Assembly: GCF_022605725.1 (NCBI RefSeq)
Contig: NC_065549.1
Location: 32,379,690 to 32,443,689, forward strand
Source: Anthonomus grandis grandis
Lineage: Eukaryota > Arthropoda > Insecta > Coleoptera > Curculionidae
Reading direction: 5' to 3'
Length of the DNA stretch: 64,000 bases
Program-made: the position numbers and the translations under genes
Part shown: one piece after another, positions 44,669 through 56,829 of the stretch
Position numbering within the stretch: the first letter of the stretch is position 1
How the letters are laid out: every line of letters starts with the position of its first letter
The notes under the pieces: model-generated
What the model was told of the DNA's origin: nothing
Databases searched by the model: none
The model's input: the letters and a program-made list of their open reading frames with translations, nothing else

Positions 44669-46615
44669 TTGATATCCGTAAGAGATAAGTTATATGTTAG
44701 GGCTGTCGTTGTAGAAAAAGATGATGGAGTATGGAGGGAATACAAAAGAGTACGAAACTTAATTGTTAATCAAATTAAAAATGAAAAAGATTTTAGAGAA
44801 GTTATTGATGAAAATAAAAAAAATCCGCTTGAAATGTGGAAAAACCTCAAAAAGTTACTTCCTGGAAAAAATATTTTATTGCCAAACGAAATTAAATTTG
44901 ATGACTAAATGATTTCAAATGAATTATAAATTGCAACAAAGTTGAATAAATATTTTACAAATATTATAATTGATATTATCAATAGTATTCCAAACTATTC
45001 TCTCTCGTATAACACCTTTGTCAATCCCCCTAATATTCAATATCCGGCGTTCTCCAATTTTAAAGAAATATCCCTAACTAAATTAAAGATAATTCTGAAA
45101 AACATAAAGAATGTCGGAGGCGGAGAAAATGGAATTTCAAAAAAGGTTTTGTGTGACGTATGTAGTGTGGCTGGAAATCGACTTTTAAATATAGTAAATA
45201 CATCACTGTCAAGCGAAGTATTTCCAGAGGCTTGGAAAGTGTCAACAATAATCCCTGTACCAAAAGTACTAAATACTATTTCCCACAATGAGTTTAGACC
45301 AATAAATACTGTGGAGGTTTATGAGAAAGTGTTAGAAATTGCTGTAAAAGAACAACTACGAGAATACCGTGATTCTAACGATATTTTCGTTATAAATCAA
45401 TCAGGTTTTCGTGAGCGTCACTCATGTGAATCTGCTGTAATTAATATATGCGATACCTTCTTAAAAGAACTGGATAAGGGCAACTTTGTTCTGGCTGTGT
45501 TTCTCGATTTTAAGAGAGCATTCGAGACTGTAAATAGAGCTAAGCTGTTAAAAAAAATGGAAACGATGGGTATTAAACATAAAGTTTTAATGTGGTTTAA
45601 AACTTACTTACAAAACAGGTCGCAAAAAGTCAAGTTTAAAAACAGTGTGTCAGAATTACTAATAAACGAATATGGAGTACCTCAGGGAACTGTTTTAGGT
45701 CTCCTGTTATTTCTGTTATTTATTAATGATATCGTCAATGTTATAAGTGGTTGTAAAATAGAGCTTTTTGCTGACGACACTATGATTTATTTAATCGGGA
45801 GGGATCTAAATGAAATGCAAATAATTCTTAATAATGATATATCTAATTTATTTAAATGGCTTTGCAGTAATAGTCTTTGTTTAAATACATCAAAATCGAA
45901 ATTTTGTTTATTTGGGAAAAAGAGCAAATTAATGCACATCAATGTGAAAGATATTTACATTGTGGTAAATAATGAAAAGATAGAATATGAGAGTCAAATT
46001 AAATACTTGGGAGTAATATTTGATTGTAACTTAAATTTTTATGCACAAGCTGATTACATAACTAGAAAATTTTCCAAAAAAATTGGTTTCATTGCAAGAG
46101 TAGGAAAACAATTATCAATGGCTACAAAACTATTACTGTATAATAGCATTGCAGCTCCACATCTTGAATTTTGCTCAACAATTTTATACAATTTACCAAA
46201 CTTTAAAATTGAACAGTTACAGCTTGTACAGAACAGGGCAATGAGAACTATTTTGAAATGCAATAGATATACACCAAACGTTCTGAATATGTTGTCTGTT
46301 AAACAAAAAATTATGTTTAGCATCTATGTTTTTTTGTATAAAGTTAATAAGTAATAAGTAAATAAAAAAGTAAAAGTAAATAATATGTTACCATCATATA
46401 TTTGTAAGAAGGTGAAGTTTTTTTGAGATGTTCATCATTACCAAACTCGAAACTATAACAATTTCATACTAATCGATAGGTGTAACTCTAACCAGATGTT
46501 AAATTCTGTCCTACAGAGAGGCTTACAAGATTTTAATAGATTACCAACCAGCATAAGAGACTGTGATTCTGTAAATAATTTTAAAAGGCTGGTTAGGGCA
46601 CATATATTGTCCTAG
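44669..46615 (+). pseudogene. LINE reverse transcriptase, nearly intact
   Basis: An upstream open block (44669-44908) and the main block (44942-46354, 470 residues) share one frame, separated by two stops near 44908-44930. The main block carries PVPKVLNTISHNEFRPI, NQSGFRERHSCESA, VFLDFKRAFETV (first catalytic Asp), YGVPQGTVLG, and IELFADDTMIYL at about residues 273-284. Then come KYLGVIFDCNLNF and APHLEFCSTILYNLP. A frameshift near 46354 leads to the end QTRNYNNFILIDRCN and NRLPTSIRD, ending at about 46615. This is the best preserved RT in the window. Confidence 0.85.
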
Positions 46616-47528
46616 GATTTTTGTTACCTTTGCCTAATTGTTTTTTTTTATTTTCATTTTGTTTATTTTTTATAGTATGTTATTTAGGATAACTATTTTA
46701 GTTTAACACTTATTTTATGTTTAATTTTAGTATGTGGCTTGAATTATTGTAGTAAATATATGTGCAGATAAATATTGTAGTGAAGTGAGAACAATGATGA
46801 GGTGTTTGTGGGTGGCAGAAGAGCTGTGTTTGCTATCCATGGAACAACCGGGATACTGAAAAAGTATTCATGGATTAACCGGGATTTGACATGGTCTCTC
46901 CAAAAAAACCAGGACACCCTGTATTCGATCTATTTCACCAGCCCATAGGTAATTAACCTCATAACTGAGATTCACCTATTGGCGTAACATTTTATGGTTA
47001 TTTGCGAGCACTGCAAATTTTGATTACATCAATTGTTTTGTTTAGATCCACATGTTAATAGTAACCTCAAGTGCATATGTATATTATATTTTTTACACAA
47101 TAAGCGTATATGGATTAATTTATAAGGGTATATTAATAATTAATTAATTAATAATATTATTGTAAAGTTAGTAAGAGCGCTTTAGGTTTATGTATGTGGT
47201 AATTTTTAAAAAATTTCTGAACCAGTTTTTGGTGGCGGGGTGCTTAGGTCGCCGACATGGCAATGTTTAGACGGACCGGAATATTGCGGTATTCCTTGGA
47301 TTAACCGGGATGCTGTTGTTCCTGGTAAAACCGGGGCGTTGCAAGTGTCGGGGATCGGGATACCCAGCATTTGATATTTATTGCTTATTTATATATGTAC
47401 TCTTGCTGACTAAATATGTTGTTGAATTAGTTTTATGAACATTATTATTGATATATGTATCTTTATTTTTATTAATTTTTTGGGAAATTTGTTATTTTTG
47501 TATGTAGCTATTTATGCTAAATAAAGAT

Positions 47529-47557
47529 TATTATTATTATTATTATTATTATTTTCA
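47529..47557 (+). repeat. (ATT)n tail of the LINE
   Basis: About nine ATT units directly after AATAAAG, marking the LINE 3' end. Confidence 0.85.
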
Positions 47558-47569
47558 GATCCTTCAAAA

Positions 47570-48384
47570 TGCCATCATTTTACGGTCCTAGAAAAAGTTG
47601 AAGGGAAAAATGGACAGAAGAAGAACTGCTAAAAGCTGTAGAAGCTGTAAGAGTCAGAAACGCTTCAGTAAGACAGGCTGCAAGAGAAAATAATATTCCT
47701 GAAAGAACGCTAAGATTTAGAATGCACAAAAACGATTTTAAGAAGGGTGGAATGGGTGGAAAATCACTTTTGGGGGAGGATGTTGGAAAAAAGCTTTGTG
47801 AGCATATTAAAAAGCTACAAAATTCTGGATTTGCACCAACAAGAACAACTGTTAGAATTTTAGCCTACAATTTAGCAAAATCGTTGGGTATCGAAAGTAG
47901 GTTTAATACACAAGCCTATATGGCCGCAAAAGATTGGTTGAAACTTTTTTTAAATCGAAATAAGAGCCTTTCTATAAAAAAAGCAGAGGGCGTCTCTTTA
48001 GCAAGAGCTCAAGGGCTAAATAAAGACAAGGTTAATAATTATTTTCAATTATTATCAAAAATGTTAACAGATAATGATTCGCTAAATAAGCCTTTGAATA
48101 TTTTTAATATGGACGAAACTGGCTTGCAGCTTAACAATGATCCTGGAAATGTTATCGCTGCAAAAGGAAATAAAGATATTCATGTTATTAAAGGTCAAAA
48201 AAGAGGAGAGACTATAACTCTTGTGGCTTGCTGTAATGCAGAAGGTTTATTTTTACCACCATATTGTATTTTTAAGGGGGTGAATAAGCAACAAGTTTGG
48301 GAAGAAAATATGCCGCCCGGAGCCATAATTAAAATGAGAAAAAAGTCTGCTTATATTTGTGAAGAGTGTTCATGGATTGGCTAA
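47570..48384 (+). pseudogene. pogo-like transposase, N-terminal and first catalytic part
   Basis: The ATG at 47570 gives MPSFYGPRKS, then a stop (TGA 47600-47602) and REKWTEEELLKAVEAVR. The latter is the start of a Psq/CENP-B-type helix-turn-helix (VRQAARENNIPERTLRFRM). From 47722 the frame is open for 220 residues: the second DNA-binding domain (NTQAYMAAKDWLKLFL), then INFNMDETG-type first catalytic Asp (written FNMDETGLQL), then KRGETITLVACCNAEG and LPPYCIFKG. A frameshift near 48360 ends it. Confidence 0.85.
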
Positions 48385-49351
48385 TAAATCACTTCATACC
48401 TAGGAAGCCAGCTGGAAAGTGTCTCCTGATTTTAGATGGTCATTGTTTTCATATGAACTCCTATGAAATGCTAGAAACTGCCCTGGAAAATGATATTTAA
48501 TTATTGTGCCTGCCCAGCCATACTACCCATATTTTACAACCCCTTGATCGCTCTTTTTTTAAGCCACTGAAAAGTTACTTTAAACGTTCATGTTATAAAT
48601 TTATAAGGGCAAGTCCAAGCAAACGTATTAAACGCAGACATTTTGGGAAACTTCTTGCTGATTCTTGGACACGTGCAGCAACAACTGAGATTGGAATATC
48701 AGGATTTCGTGCTACAGGAATGTACCCCTTGAAACCATCTGCTATCCCAGATCATGATTTTTTTTCTGCCGAGGAAAATGAACTACCTTCTCAACATTTA
48801 CCAAGTGAACGCTCAGAATCTGGTCCTCCTCAATCCATATTAACACCCAATGTAGCATTGACAAGTTCAAACTCTTCCCCTCTTGACATTGGATAATCAT
48901 TCTGCAGTGCCTGTCGCTTGTACATCAGATTGAACGCCTTCAAAGATTTTAGAAGATCTTTCTCCTGTTCCCAAGATCGTAGCTTCAAAGAATCGAAAAA
49001 GAAGAGAAAATAGTCTGCCCAAGACCTAACTAGCCCTCAACATTTTGGAAAAAAAAGGAGAAGAGACTCAAAAAACTAGAGCTTGAAGCCAAAAAATTAG
49101 AAAAACTGAAGCAAAACCAACAAAAAGAAAAAGCACTCTCACTTTCTCGCGTGAGTACTCCTAATTCTGCCAAACGCAAATTAGTTGAAAGTCAGTCGTT
49201 ATCATCAGATAATGATGATGATTTTTCAATTAATGATTCCAGCGACGACGAGATTTTTGATGAGAATGAATGTGTTGGTTTCTTAGAAAAGTACGACCAA
49301 ACAACCACTGTAGACTGGTTAAAATGTGTTTTATTCCTGCACCTCATATAA
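48370..49351 (+). pseudogene. pogo-like transposase, second catalytic part and tail
   Basis: It continues the frame lost at about 48360 with MDWLINHFIP, LLILDGHCFHMN (second Asp) and, after a stop at 48498, LPSHTTHILQPLDRSFFKP (third acidic residue). Then come the tail FRATGMYPLKPSAIPDHDF and a Ser/Pro-rich region to 48896. The C-terminal acidic block with NDSSDDEIFDENE lies at 49151-49351 after further shifts. The order matches DDE_1 transposases of the pogo/Jerky group. Confidence 0.8.
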
Positions 49352-50012
49352 ACAACATTGCATGTTGTGTGCTAAACTATGTTAATATTCAATTATTTAT
49401 AATTATCTAGAATTCTTTCTGTTACTTTTTTTATTTTATTTAAGCTACCTATATTTAATGTGAGCTTAATACTTTTTCTAACACATTTTTTACTTTTTTT
49501 TTTTATTATGTATAAAGCTCATAAGCAATAACACCCACCCGGTCGGCGTCAACACACCCATATAGGATGGGTGAGATTGCCAAATACATATAAAGGAAAA
49601 AAAATGTTGTTGACAGGAAAACCTGATTTATTGAATCCAAATAATACATTTTTCATATATAAACCTAAACATTTAAATGTGGTTTTTATTTACTGTCTCC
49701 CAATGTTAGAACTATAAACTTTATCACGCAACAAAAAAAGGTGCATCATCTGTCCCAACTCTACCCTAATGTTTTAGGGAAGAACATACATAAAATCCGA
49801 AAGAAATAATTGTATGATCAAGAATATGAGGTAATACTATTGTTCGATCATTATTTATTTATAACAACTTCAATGACGAAATTTATTTGAAAATCATAGA
49901 AACCAAAGAACTGTCGTAGAACAAAAAGAATCTACATGAAAAATTTTAAAAAAAATTAAACTTATGCACAACAAAAGCAAAATTACTACATGTAGATTAA
50001 TATATGACTTAC

Positions 50013-50128
50013 CTAGAGACCGTTGATAAAGGCCAGCTCAACCTTTGTACGCGAGGTACAGGGTCGTGAATTCTCCTTAATAACGCGGAAGTCTGCGCCC
50101 GAATAAGACTTGTCTCGCTATCGAATAT
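50013..50128 (-). CDS. Mf: internal exon of the main gene (myofilin-like)
   Basis: The acceptor GCTTTTCAG precedes 50128 and a consensus donor GTAAGT follows 50013 on the minus strand. The 116-base exon enters in phase 0 and leaves in phase 2. Only one frame is open: IFDSETSLIRAQTSALLRRI, then HDPVPRVQRLSWPLSTVS and the first two bases of an Arg codon. The first 20 residues are amphipathic-helix-like, then Pro-rich. The exon is clearly less AT-rich than its flanks. It sits between a ~6.5-kb intron and a ~19-kb intron full of transposons. Confidence 0.8.
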
Positions 50129-50129
50129 C

Positions 50130-53100
50130 TGAAAAGCAAAAAGTGTATTAGAACTGACCTTGTAAATTTTAAAGGTTAGAGTTTTAAGTCATACACACAC
50201 ATAATTTAGAGATTAAATTAACACATAATTATGACGTATTGTGATGTGATATGTTGCAACAGATCATTCCGCCTTCAGTTAGTTATGCATACAGAGATCG
50301 ATTTCAGAGTCACTTTGTATAAATGAAAGAATCTCTGATGAGATCAGTTATTATCACTTCTATGTGATTGCATAAATTGAAAAAAGAAGTTAAGAAATGT
50401 GCTGTAGCTGTGGTCGCCAAAAATGTTTTGGTCTTTTTTACCTTTTGTTGAGAAAAATCTAAGAACATTGCAATAAATACCTCAAATCTTTTTAAGCAGT
50501 ATATAATCTGATAATTTGATCATCTAAATATATAGCCAAATAAGCTGTATGATAAATGTAGGTTTTGGGACATACTTGTGAATTGAAACATTTTGTAGAA
50601 TGATCACAATTTTAGGTTGTGTAATAAATTATACCAAAATATATATGATATAAAAAAAACAGTTAATTGTAAACCCAACTGCTGTTCTAACAACCATATA
50701 ATATACAATGAGCTTAGAAAATTGAAAGGCTAGAATTAGCATTGCCGTGGAACTATGGACAGTGTGCTTGCTTGCAACATCTGATGCAATGATGCAAAGC
50801 GCTTATGTAGAAATAGCAAAAAAATAGATAACATACGATATGAAGAAGTTAACATTTAAAGTTAAATAAATGTAGATAACGTATTTTAGAGAAAAAAGTA
50901 GCAACATCGCAACACCACTCGATCACATTGTTGATTCCACTGACACAAGTAATCTTTACCAGTGACATCGTCAAAAAATATATACATGATAAATATTTAT
51001 TAATAATGTATTATGCTTTAAATTATAAACAATATTACCGTTTATGAACTTTTTCTGCATTTTTTTAAAGTACTTCATTAGAATAAAGGTACTTATCTAA
51101 TAAAAAGCATGTTTATGGAAATTATATATTTTATAATGATTATAGATTTCTTAATAAATTTTTATTATTCTACATTTATGACGATGATTGTCCCTTGATA
51201 TATAGTTATGACAAAATTGATATTTACTTGTGAAAAGATCGGCTTAAGTCACCTTTTTCCCATGGTGTTGTTGCCCACATTTTGAACTCAAAGTTTTTGT
51301 TTAAACTCTAGGGTTTCAATGTTCTAAGACAATAGGCCTGGTACTCAGAAGTCAATAAATTTTCGGTAAAGGATCAATCCTAAACAGAAAAATTTACAAA
51401 ATATGACTTACGAGTGTAGTTTAAAAAGTTTTTCACCTTAAAATAAAGTTGACAGTAACCGTCAACAAAAGTAAGCCAATGATCGTTATTAGCCTGTCTT
51501 CTCAAAGATAGTGATCAAAAATGTTAGCCATTTAGATGTGCAGTTGTTCTTTAAAAAACGGTTATGGTGAGTTTATGTTAGTGTATTTGTGAAATTGGAG
51601 AAATTCTAGTATCGAGCTATTATTAACTATTTTTTTAAACGCAATGTGCAAGTCAAAGATATGAGGATTGTTCATCATTTACCACTATGAAACTTAAAGC
51701 AGCTAAACTAGGCTTGGCCGTACTCTAATCCGATACTCTATACAGCAGTCAGATTAAAAAAGATAAAGAATTCCATGAAAATATGTTCGATAATTATTCA
51801 ATCAACATTGTGTCTTAAGAAAGCTATAGCCCAAAAATATGTTTGAATTTATATTTTCAATACTGATTGGCACAGTCTGGTCAAATAAATTAGGATCTTG
51901 GTGTCAAATAATTACTTTAGACGAAACTTAGATACACATTATAAGCCCGAAATAAAAATACAATGTAAACAGTGAACTGAGAAAAGAGAATCGGCTCTAA
52001 AAAAGCAAATACTGTTTTTTTTTTTGGCTGCGAAAGTAGTGGCCAATGTGTCTTAGAAAAACTAAATACAGAACCTGCGAAAGAGCGGTTATATTTGCTG
52101 AAAAAATATATGTTTCCGCTAGACAATGGGCCGTTTCAATGATGACCAAAATTCACGAAAAGAAAGTCAACGGGTTCTATTTGAGCTACTTGATTTATTT
52201 CTTTAAGCATCATTGAGAGAAAGTTTTAGTAAAAGTTGTTAGAATTGAATAGACTTAAAAAGAGACTATGTAGGAAGTAAAACTTAATAAGAGAAAAAAC
52301 TATTTGTATCTTGGTTCGGAAATTTTTTAGACCACCCTCGTTTATACCATGTGGTAGCAGGTGTATACATCCACAATACTAGCGAGAAGTAACTTATTTT
52401 TGAATCAATGGAGGTTAAGATAAAATTGGATAAACGAAGAGATAAAACTGTATATTGCATTAGCTCTGATATTAAAAACTTACAATTAGGATTATGCTAA
52501 AGCCAGAATTTTTAAAATAATATCAGAAAACCTATTAAATCTACTTGTTTAGTGAGTAGTTTTGAGTTAGTGAGTTAGTAAACTACAGCCCCCTTTGTAC
52601 TGCTCATTTATTTTTTTTGCATTTTTTATGACCTATCTTAATGCAACAACATATCATCACCCCACGTCATAATAATGAGAAGTATATAGAAATTATTAAA
52701 AAAATTAAAAGCTTAGTTAACGCTTTATTTATGTTAAAGTCAATTCATTACATTAATAATTTTTTTTAAGCTAAATAAACCTAAAATTTACTATACAGTT
52801 TTTATTTGCTTCTGAGCTATAGCGGTAAGTTTTATTAAGATCTGAGTATATTTGTTAAATCGGTTTTTATCCTGTATCAACTTTGAATTGAACCATAATG
52901 AAAACCCAAATCAGCCTTAAAGTTTTATTGTCGTTTATTTTCAAACTGAAGAATGTTTTTTTATGAATTCATTTTTACCGCCTTAAAATTGTGCAACGAA
53001 TAAGAATAAAATTTTAACTTGTACTTTTTGACTAATAAGAGGTGGCCTAAATTAGCAATATTCTAATTTTTTGAGTGATTTTTTTGAATATTTTTAGAAG

Positions 53101-54310
53101 CATTTGTTTTGCTTGTAATTTTATTTTATTTGATATGAATTTGAATATTTTTTTTAAGTTATATCATGTATTAAATAAATTTAAATACAGCACTGATGAT
53201 GGTTTATAAATGAAAGGGCTTTGCTCACTTTTAATAAAAATATATCCAGAATACACTTTATTAGTTTTTTTTGTAAATTCCCTAGAGAAACACCATTATT
53301 TAAAGCATGACAGCTTATTATTTCCTAATTACTCGTGGTACAATTTAAACTTTTTACAAAAGAAATTTAAAAAAAGGTCATTAGGATTTTTCTTTATGAC
53401 CTGATTAAGTGATTTTATTACATTAGCCAATGCATTAATATAAAAAACAAAATACATTTCCTTTTTTCAAATTTGCACCATAATTGAATTGTGCAGTGAG
53501 TCGTCGAAATTGGTGAAGCATATTACAATTTCAAAAATTATTAAAGACGATTAAACATGGAATGTTTCGAGTAATTATTAGGATCAATAAATGCAGTTTG
53601 CTTTGGATTTTTTTAAGGATGTTTAAAAAAATAAAATAGTTTATTTATTTTTATTTGTGAACGTCTTTTTGAACATACGTTTTTTATCTTATAAGAATGT
53701 TAACGATAATATTTAATAATGCTACAAAATTTTAAGGACCTATTCATTAAATAAAATCAGGCACAAAAGTTGCTAAGCGTCGAGAATTTTGGTTCCTGAT
53801 ATTGATAGCTTGATGGTACCTATTGAGGGAAACAAATTTTTATAGCAGACATATTTACCTAAATGTAATAAATAGTACGTAATTTCTATGAATTTAAATC
53901 CATTTTCCGATAAATATTTTAAATCTTTTATATTCGCCATTAGCTGTGAGTTAAATATTTAAAAAAAAACTGAAATTAAGCTGCTAATGGTTTTTGTAAT
54001 AAGCAATATTTTTTAATTCTTTATTTCTTTTAGAATAAAAAAAAAACAAAAGCCTACAAGATTGTCTTTTAAATGCCTAAACATAGCTCTACCAGGTTGT
54101 CGTATTTAGGATATTTATTTAAAAACATCTCTTCATCTGCCGCTTCATTTCGATGGCAGATAATACAACACCGCAATACCTATATCGTATTTGTCATAAC
54201 TTGTAAAATTTATTTTAAAATTTGCAAATTTATTTAAAATTTACAAAAACTATTTATTTTAAAATTTGCAATAAATTACACACATTTGACTCTGACAATA
54301 AATTTTACTT
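50130..54310. other. intron sequence, nothing recognised
   Basis: AT-rich intron DNA. A stretch at about 51640-52380 is slightly less AT-rich and could be an old element, but no protein motif or repeat end could be identified. Confidence 0.4.
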
Positions 54311-54315
54311 TGACT

Positions 54316-54329
54316 GTTACCTAGGTAAC
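54316..54329. promoter_or_regulatory. perfect RFX X-box palindrome
   Basis: GTTACCTAGGTAAC, two perfect half-sites (GTTACC and GGTAAC) separated by TA. RFX factors bind this motif in promoters of ciliary genes. It lies 175 bases before the plus-strand ATG at 54505. Confidence 0.6.
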
Positions 54330-54504
54330 AAAAGCAGACATCAAATATTACTATCGGAAAATTACCAAAAAATATCAAAGCCCACTATCATGAAACCTTA
54401 ATTTTGTTAATTTTCATTATTTAAAGTGACCGAACATAAATATGTCATTATCCATGGTTCAAGAGTATTCCTAAATTAACTTTTTGAAAATCTAAAAATT
54501 CAAT

Positions 54505-54747
54505 ATGGCACCCATAAGAAAAACAAAAGTTGACTTTGACCTTATTCAACATAATGGCCCTAACATAGATTTACTAAAAATGTTAGAATCCAATCATGCG
54601 TATAATTTTGGTTCAGACTTAGCAAAATTATTGCATTCGCACATTAGGGAAAATTTTTTAAAAGATTTTCCAGATACGACAAAAACTACAGATAAAGATT
54701 ATCCTATTAGTTCTGCACTCTTAACGCATCTAATAATAATGATAATA
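54505..54747 (+). CDS. candidate first exon of a nested gene, possibly ciliary
   Basis: The ATG at 54505 opens MAPIRKTKVDFDLIQHNGPN, then IDLLKMLESNHAYNFGSDLA and KLLHSHIRENFLKDFPDTTK. The mixed, globular-type composition is unlike the low-complexity chance ORFs around it. The ORF would stop at 54790-54792 without splicing. An A/GTATTT donor at 54748 is one possible exit (81 codons). The last 15 residues before that stop turn hydrophobic and look like read-through intron. The X-box upstream suggests control by RFX, hence a cilia-related role, which is an inference. I do not recognise the protein family. Confidence 0.5.
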
Positions 54748-54961
54748 GTATTTTTTTATAAGCATGTTTCCACTATAGGAGGCCATTACTAGAAAAAAAA
54801 TTAAATTTTAAATTCAAATACATCCTGACTTCTATTAAATTTTCAATTTTTAAGGCATAATTGTGATAATTTGTTTTTAAAAGTATTTCTAGATAAAATA
54901 CAGTTTGCCGACATACTTTATAATACTGAGCATTGGCTTAAGCCAAACAAATGTTTTTCAG

Positions 54962-55114
54962 TATCAGGCATTTTATGTTGCTACACTTATAATAATCTTA
55001 CGCAGTTTTATGGCTGTCAATAAGTTTAATATTTTTTACTTCATTTTCAAATTCTTGCTCATTTCTTACCTCTACCCTGAAAATTTCGTTATTATAATAA
55101 ACAACCTCTTATAA
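54962..55114 (+). CDS. possible second exon of the nested gene
   Basis: A good acceptor (ATGTTTTTCAG) precedes 54962. The frame in phase with a donor at 54748 is open for 50 residues (YQAFYVATLIIILRSFMA, then a hydrophobic segment) to TAA at 55112, directly followed by AATAAA. The product would be hydrophobic, with one or two membrane-like segments. A second overlapping frame also reads for some distance, so the model is weak. The assignment rests only on splice-site position and phase. Confidence 0.25.
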   Translation, partial: YQAFYVATLIIILRSFMAVNKFNIFYFIFKFLLISYLYPENFVIIINNLL

Positions 55115-55539
55115 TAAAGAAGACTAAAATAATAAATTAATATAAAATAATTAAGAAGAAATAAAGATTTTTATCAAACACACTTTTCTCTTTTTTTCTC
55201 TGTATATGCGTTGCTATTTCAAGTTTGAAAAAGTAGATGATATATTATTTCTAGGTACTTCATTGCGCATTTTTTTCCTCATTTAGTTGGCCCTGTATCT
55301 TTAACGTTTTTTCCAATATCCCTATTTACATCAACTTAAACTGAACACCTTCTAGATAAAAAAAAAATTATATAGGTATTTAAAATTTGACTTATATTGG
55401 AAGAGAAAAAGTTAACACTTAAATAAAGGTTGTACTTAAAAGATTTATATACAGAACAGATTATATATTTTGACAATGGACGGATATTAATCTGGTTGAC
55501 AATATATTTATTTCTTTAAAATATATGTTCACAAAATAG

Positions 55540-55690
55540 TTTTACCACTTCCAAAACTCTTTATTTTATTTTTGACACGTGTTTCACTAACGATGTTAGC
55601 ATCTCCGAGTTTTGATCTTCTCCCGAAAATGCTAATATTGTTAGTGAAAGACGTGCCTAGAATAAAATAAAAAGTTTTAGTACAACTGTT
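55540..55690. mobile_element. hairpin element with GAAAC...GTC arms
   Basis: Two ~60-base arms (55550-55607 and 55621-55682) are imperfect inverses around GAGTTTTGATCTTCTC. On the minus strand the left arm reads GCTAACATCGTTAGT-GAAACACGTGTC followed by AAAAATAAA. The stem, then GAAAC, then GTC resembles part of a hammerhead core, as in the element at 35379-35650, but the sequence family is different. Confidence 0.5.
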
Positions 55691-55699
55691 GTGTGATTT

Positions 55700-56600
55700 G
55701 AGTATCAAAACTATCAAACCAAATGTTTCAACCATAGGGCTAAAATATGTTTCGTCATTATGAATCCTTAGCTTCTCTTCTTTTAAAAAAAGTTTTTAAA
55801 TTTGCAGTGTTGTTGTCTTTACTTAAATATAACAACAACTTTCTTATTAAATTAAACTGTTTTTTTTTAAGATTTTCTGGTGCACTTTAATTAAATGTGT
55901 ATATTTTTGGGATTATTACATCGGAAAAACAAAAGCGTTATTAAATTTGCAAAAGCATTATACATGTACTAAAAAGCATTGTTTTTATGAAATGGCACAA
56001 ATAGTGTTTAAATTAGGCCTCATTATATAGTAATCTTTTAAAATCCAATGTTTATATAAGATCTTTTAACTACTTAATACTACATTTTTTAATATTGATT
56101 TTTATGATAAAAATCTAAATAGTACAAGATTTGCGGAAATACTGCTTGATCAAACCATTTCCTGAAAAATGAATATCAGCATTTATACTATGACATAAGT
56201 TACCTCCTTTACCTTTAATTCTGGTATTACTTTAAATGACTAAACTTTTTGAAACTTTGATTGTAATATTGTAAGGAATAGACAGATATACTTAATTTAA
56301 AGATAAGAGCAAATTATGGACAATTTAACTAACCTGCTTATTCCTCAGACCTAATGCTATTTTTTTTAATTAAATTCAAGTTGTTTGGAAATCCAAAACA
56401 GGCATATGTATCATTATTAACCCTACGTTGATGGCAGTTGAAATCAAAAAAAAAATCCATTCTACATCTAGTACGAAAATTCAACTAGTGAAAAATAAAC
56501 ACGATATATTGTTATTTTATTCTAATCACCTAAGTTTTTATATGTATATATAAAATAATAATTACCGAACTCTTGCGCAGGTATCTTATACTTTTAATTA
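55700..56600. other. intron sequence, nothing recognised
   Basis: AT-rich, with no supported feature. Confidence 0.4.
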
Positions 56601-56605
56601 CTTAC

Positions 56606-56827
56606 TTTTTGCAGTTTACTTCCTGCACGGCTAGGAAGTTCATCTCGAAAAGAACTGGCTGAGCGATAAAGAGGCCAATAAGAGCTGTTCCAGTATAATG
56701 CTCTAATTGGCTCATAGTAATCGCAGTATAAGCTCAAAGGCTTGTAAATTCTGTGTCTTACATAAGAAGCTGTTGGGTAAATCCGGTAAGTAGAACCAGT
56801 TATTGGACTTGGAAGATAAATTATTCT
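56606..56827 (-). CDS. Mf: large internal exon of the main gene (myofilin-like)
   Basis: The acceptor TTTTTCATTTCCAG precedes 56827 and the donor GTAAGT follows 56606 on the minus strand. The 222-base exon is phase 0 at both ends and encodes 74 residues: IIYLPSPITGSTYRIYPTAS, YVRHRIYKPLSLYCDYYEPI, RALYWNSSYWPLYRSASSFR and a basic end. About one residue in six is Tyr, with several Trp and Arg, the composition of a filament-packing protein. There is no signal peptide or membrane segment. Joined to the two-residue first exon, the protein would begin MTRIIYLPSP. Confidence 0.8.
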
Positions 56828-56829
56828 CT

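Larger units (their letters stand above)
44650..47557 (+). mobile_element. 5'-truncated non-LTR retrotransposon inside the pogo-like element
   Basis: It begins in the middle of ORF2 (WITFDIRKRDK) at about 44655. It runs through an almost intact RT to about 46615, has a ~0.9-kb 3' untranslated region and ends in an (ATT)n tract at 47529-47557. The same family is at 13640-15765. The 3' region holds repeated AACCGGGAT blocks (about 46850, 46880, 47305). Confidence 0.8.
44387..49766 (+). mobile_element. pogo-like DNA transposon interrupted by a LINE
   Basis: Left end AGGTAAAGTCGGGAGAGATG at 44387 and inverse right end CATCTGTCCCAACTCTACCC at 49766, with TA on each side. The ~26-base terminal repeats agree at most positions. 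The transposase begins at 47570 and the rest of the left part is non-coding. A LINE of about 2.9 kb (44650-47557) lies between the 5' leader and the transposase ATG. Without it the element would be about 2.5 kb. Confidence 0.8.

Noticed and set aside
51640..52400. Slightly less AT-rich intron region with several short open frames
   Set aside because: No protein motif, repeat end or splice-site-flanked exon could be recognised.
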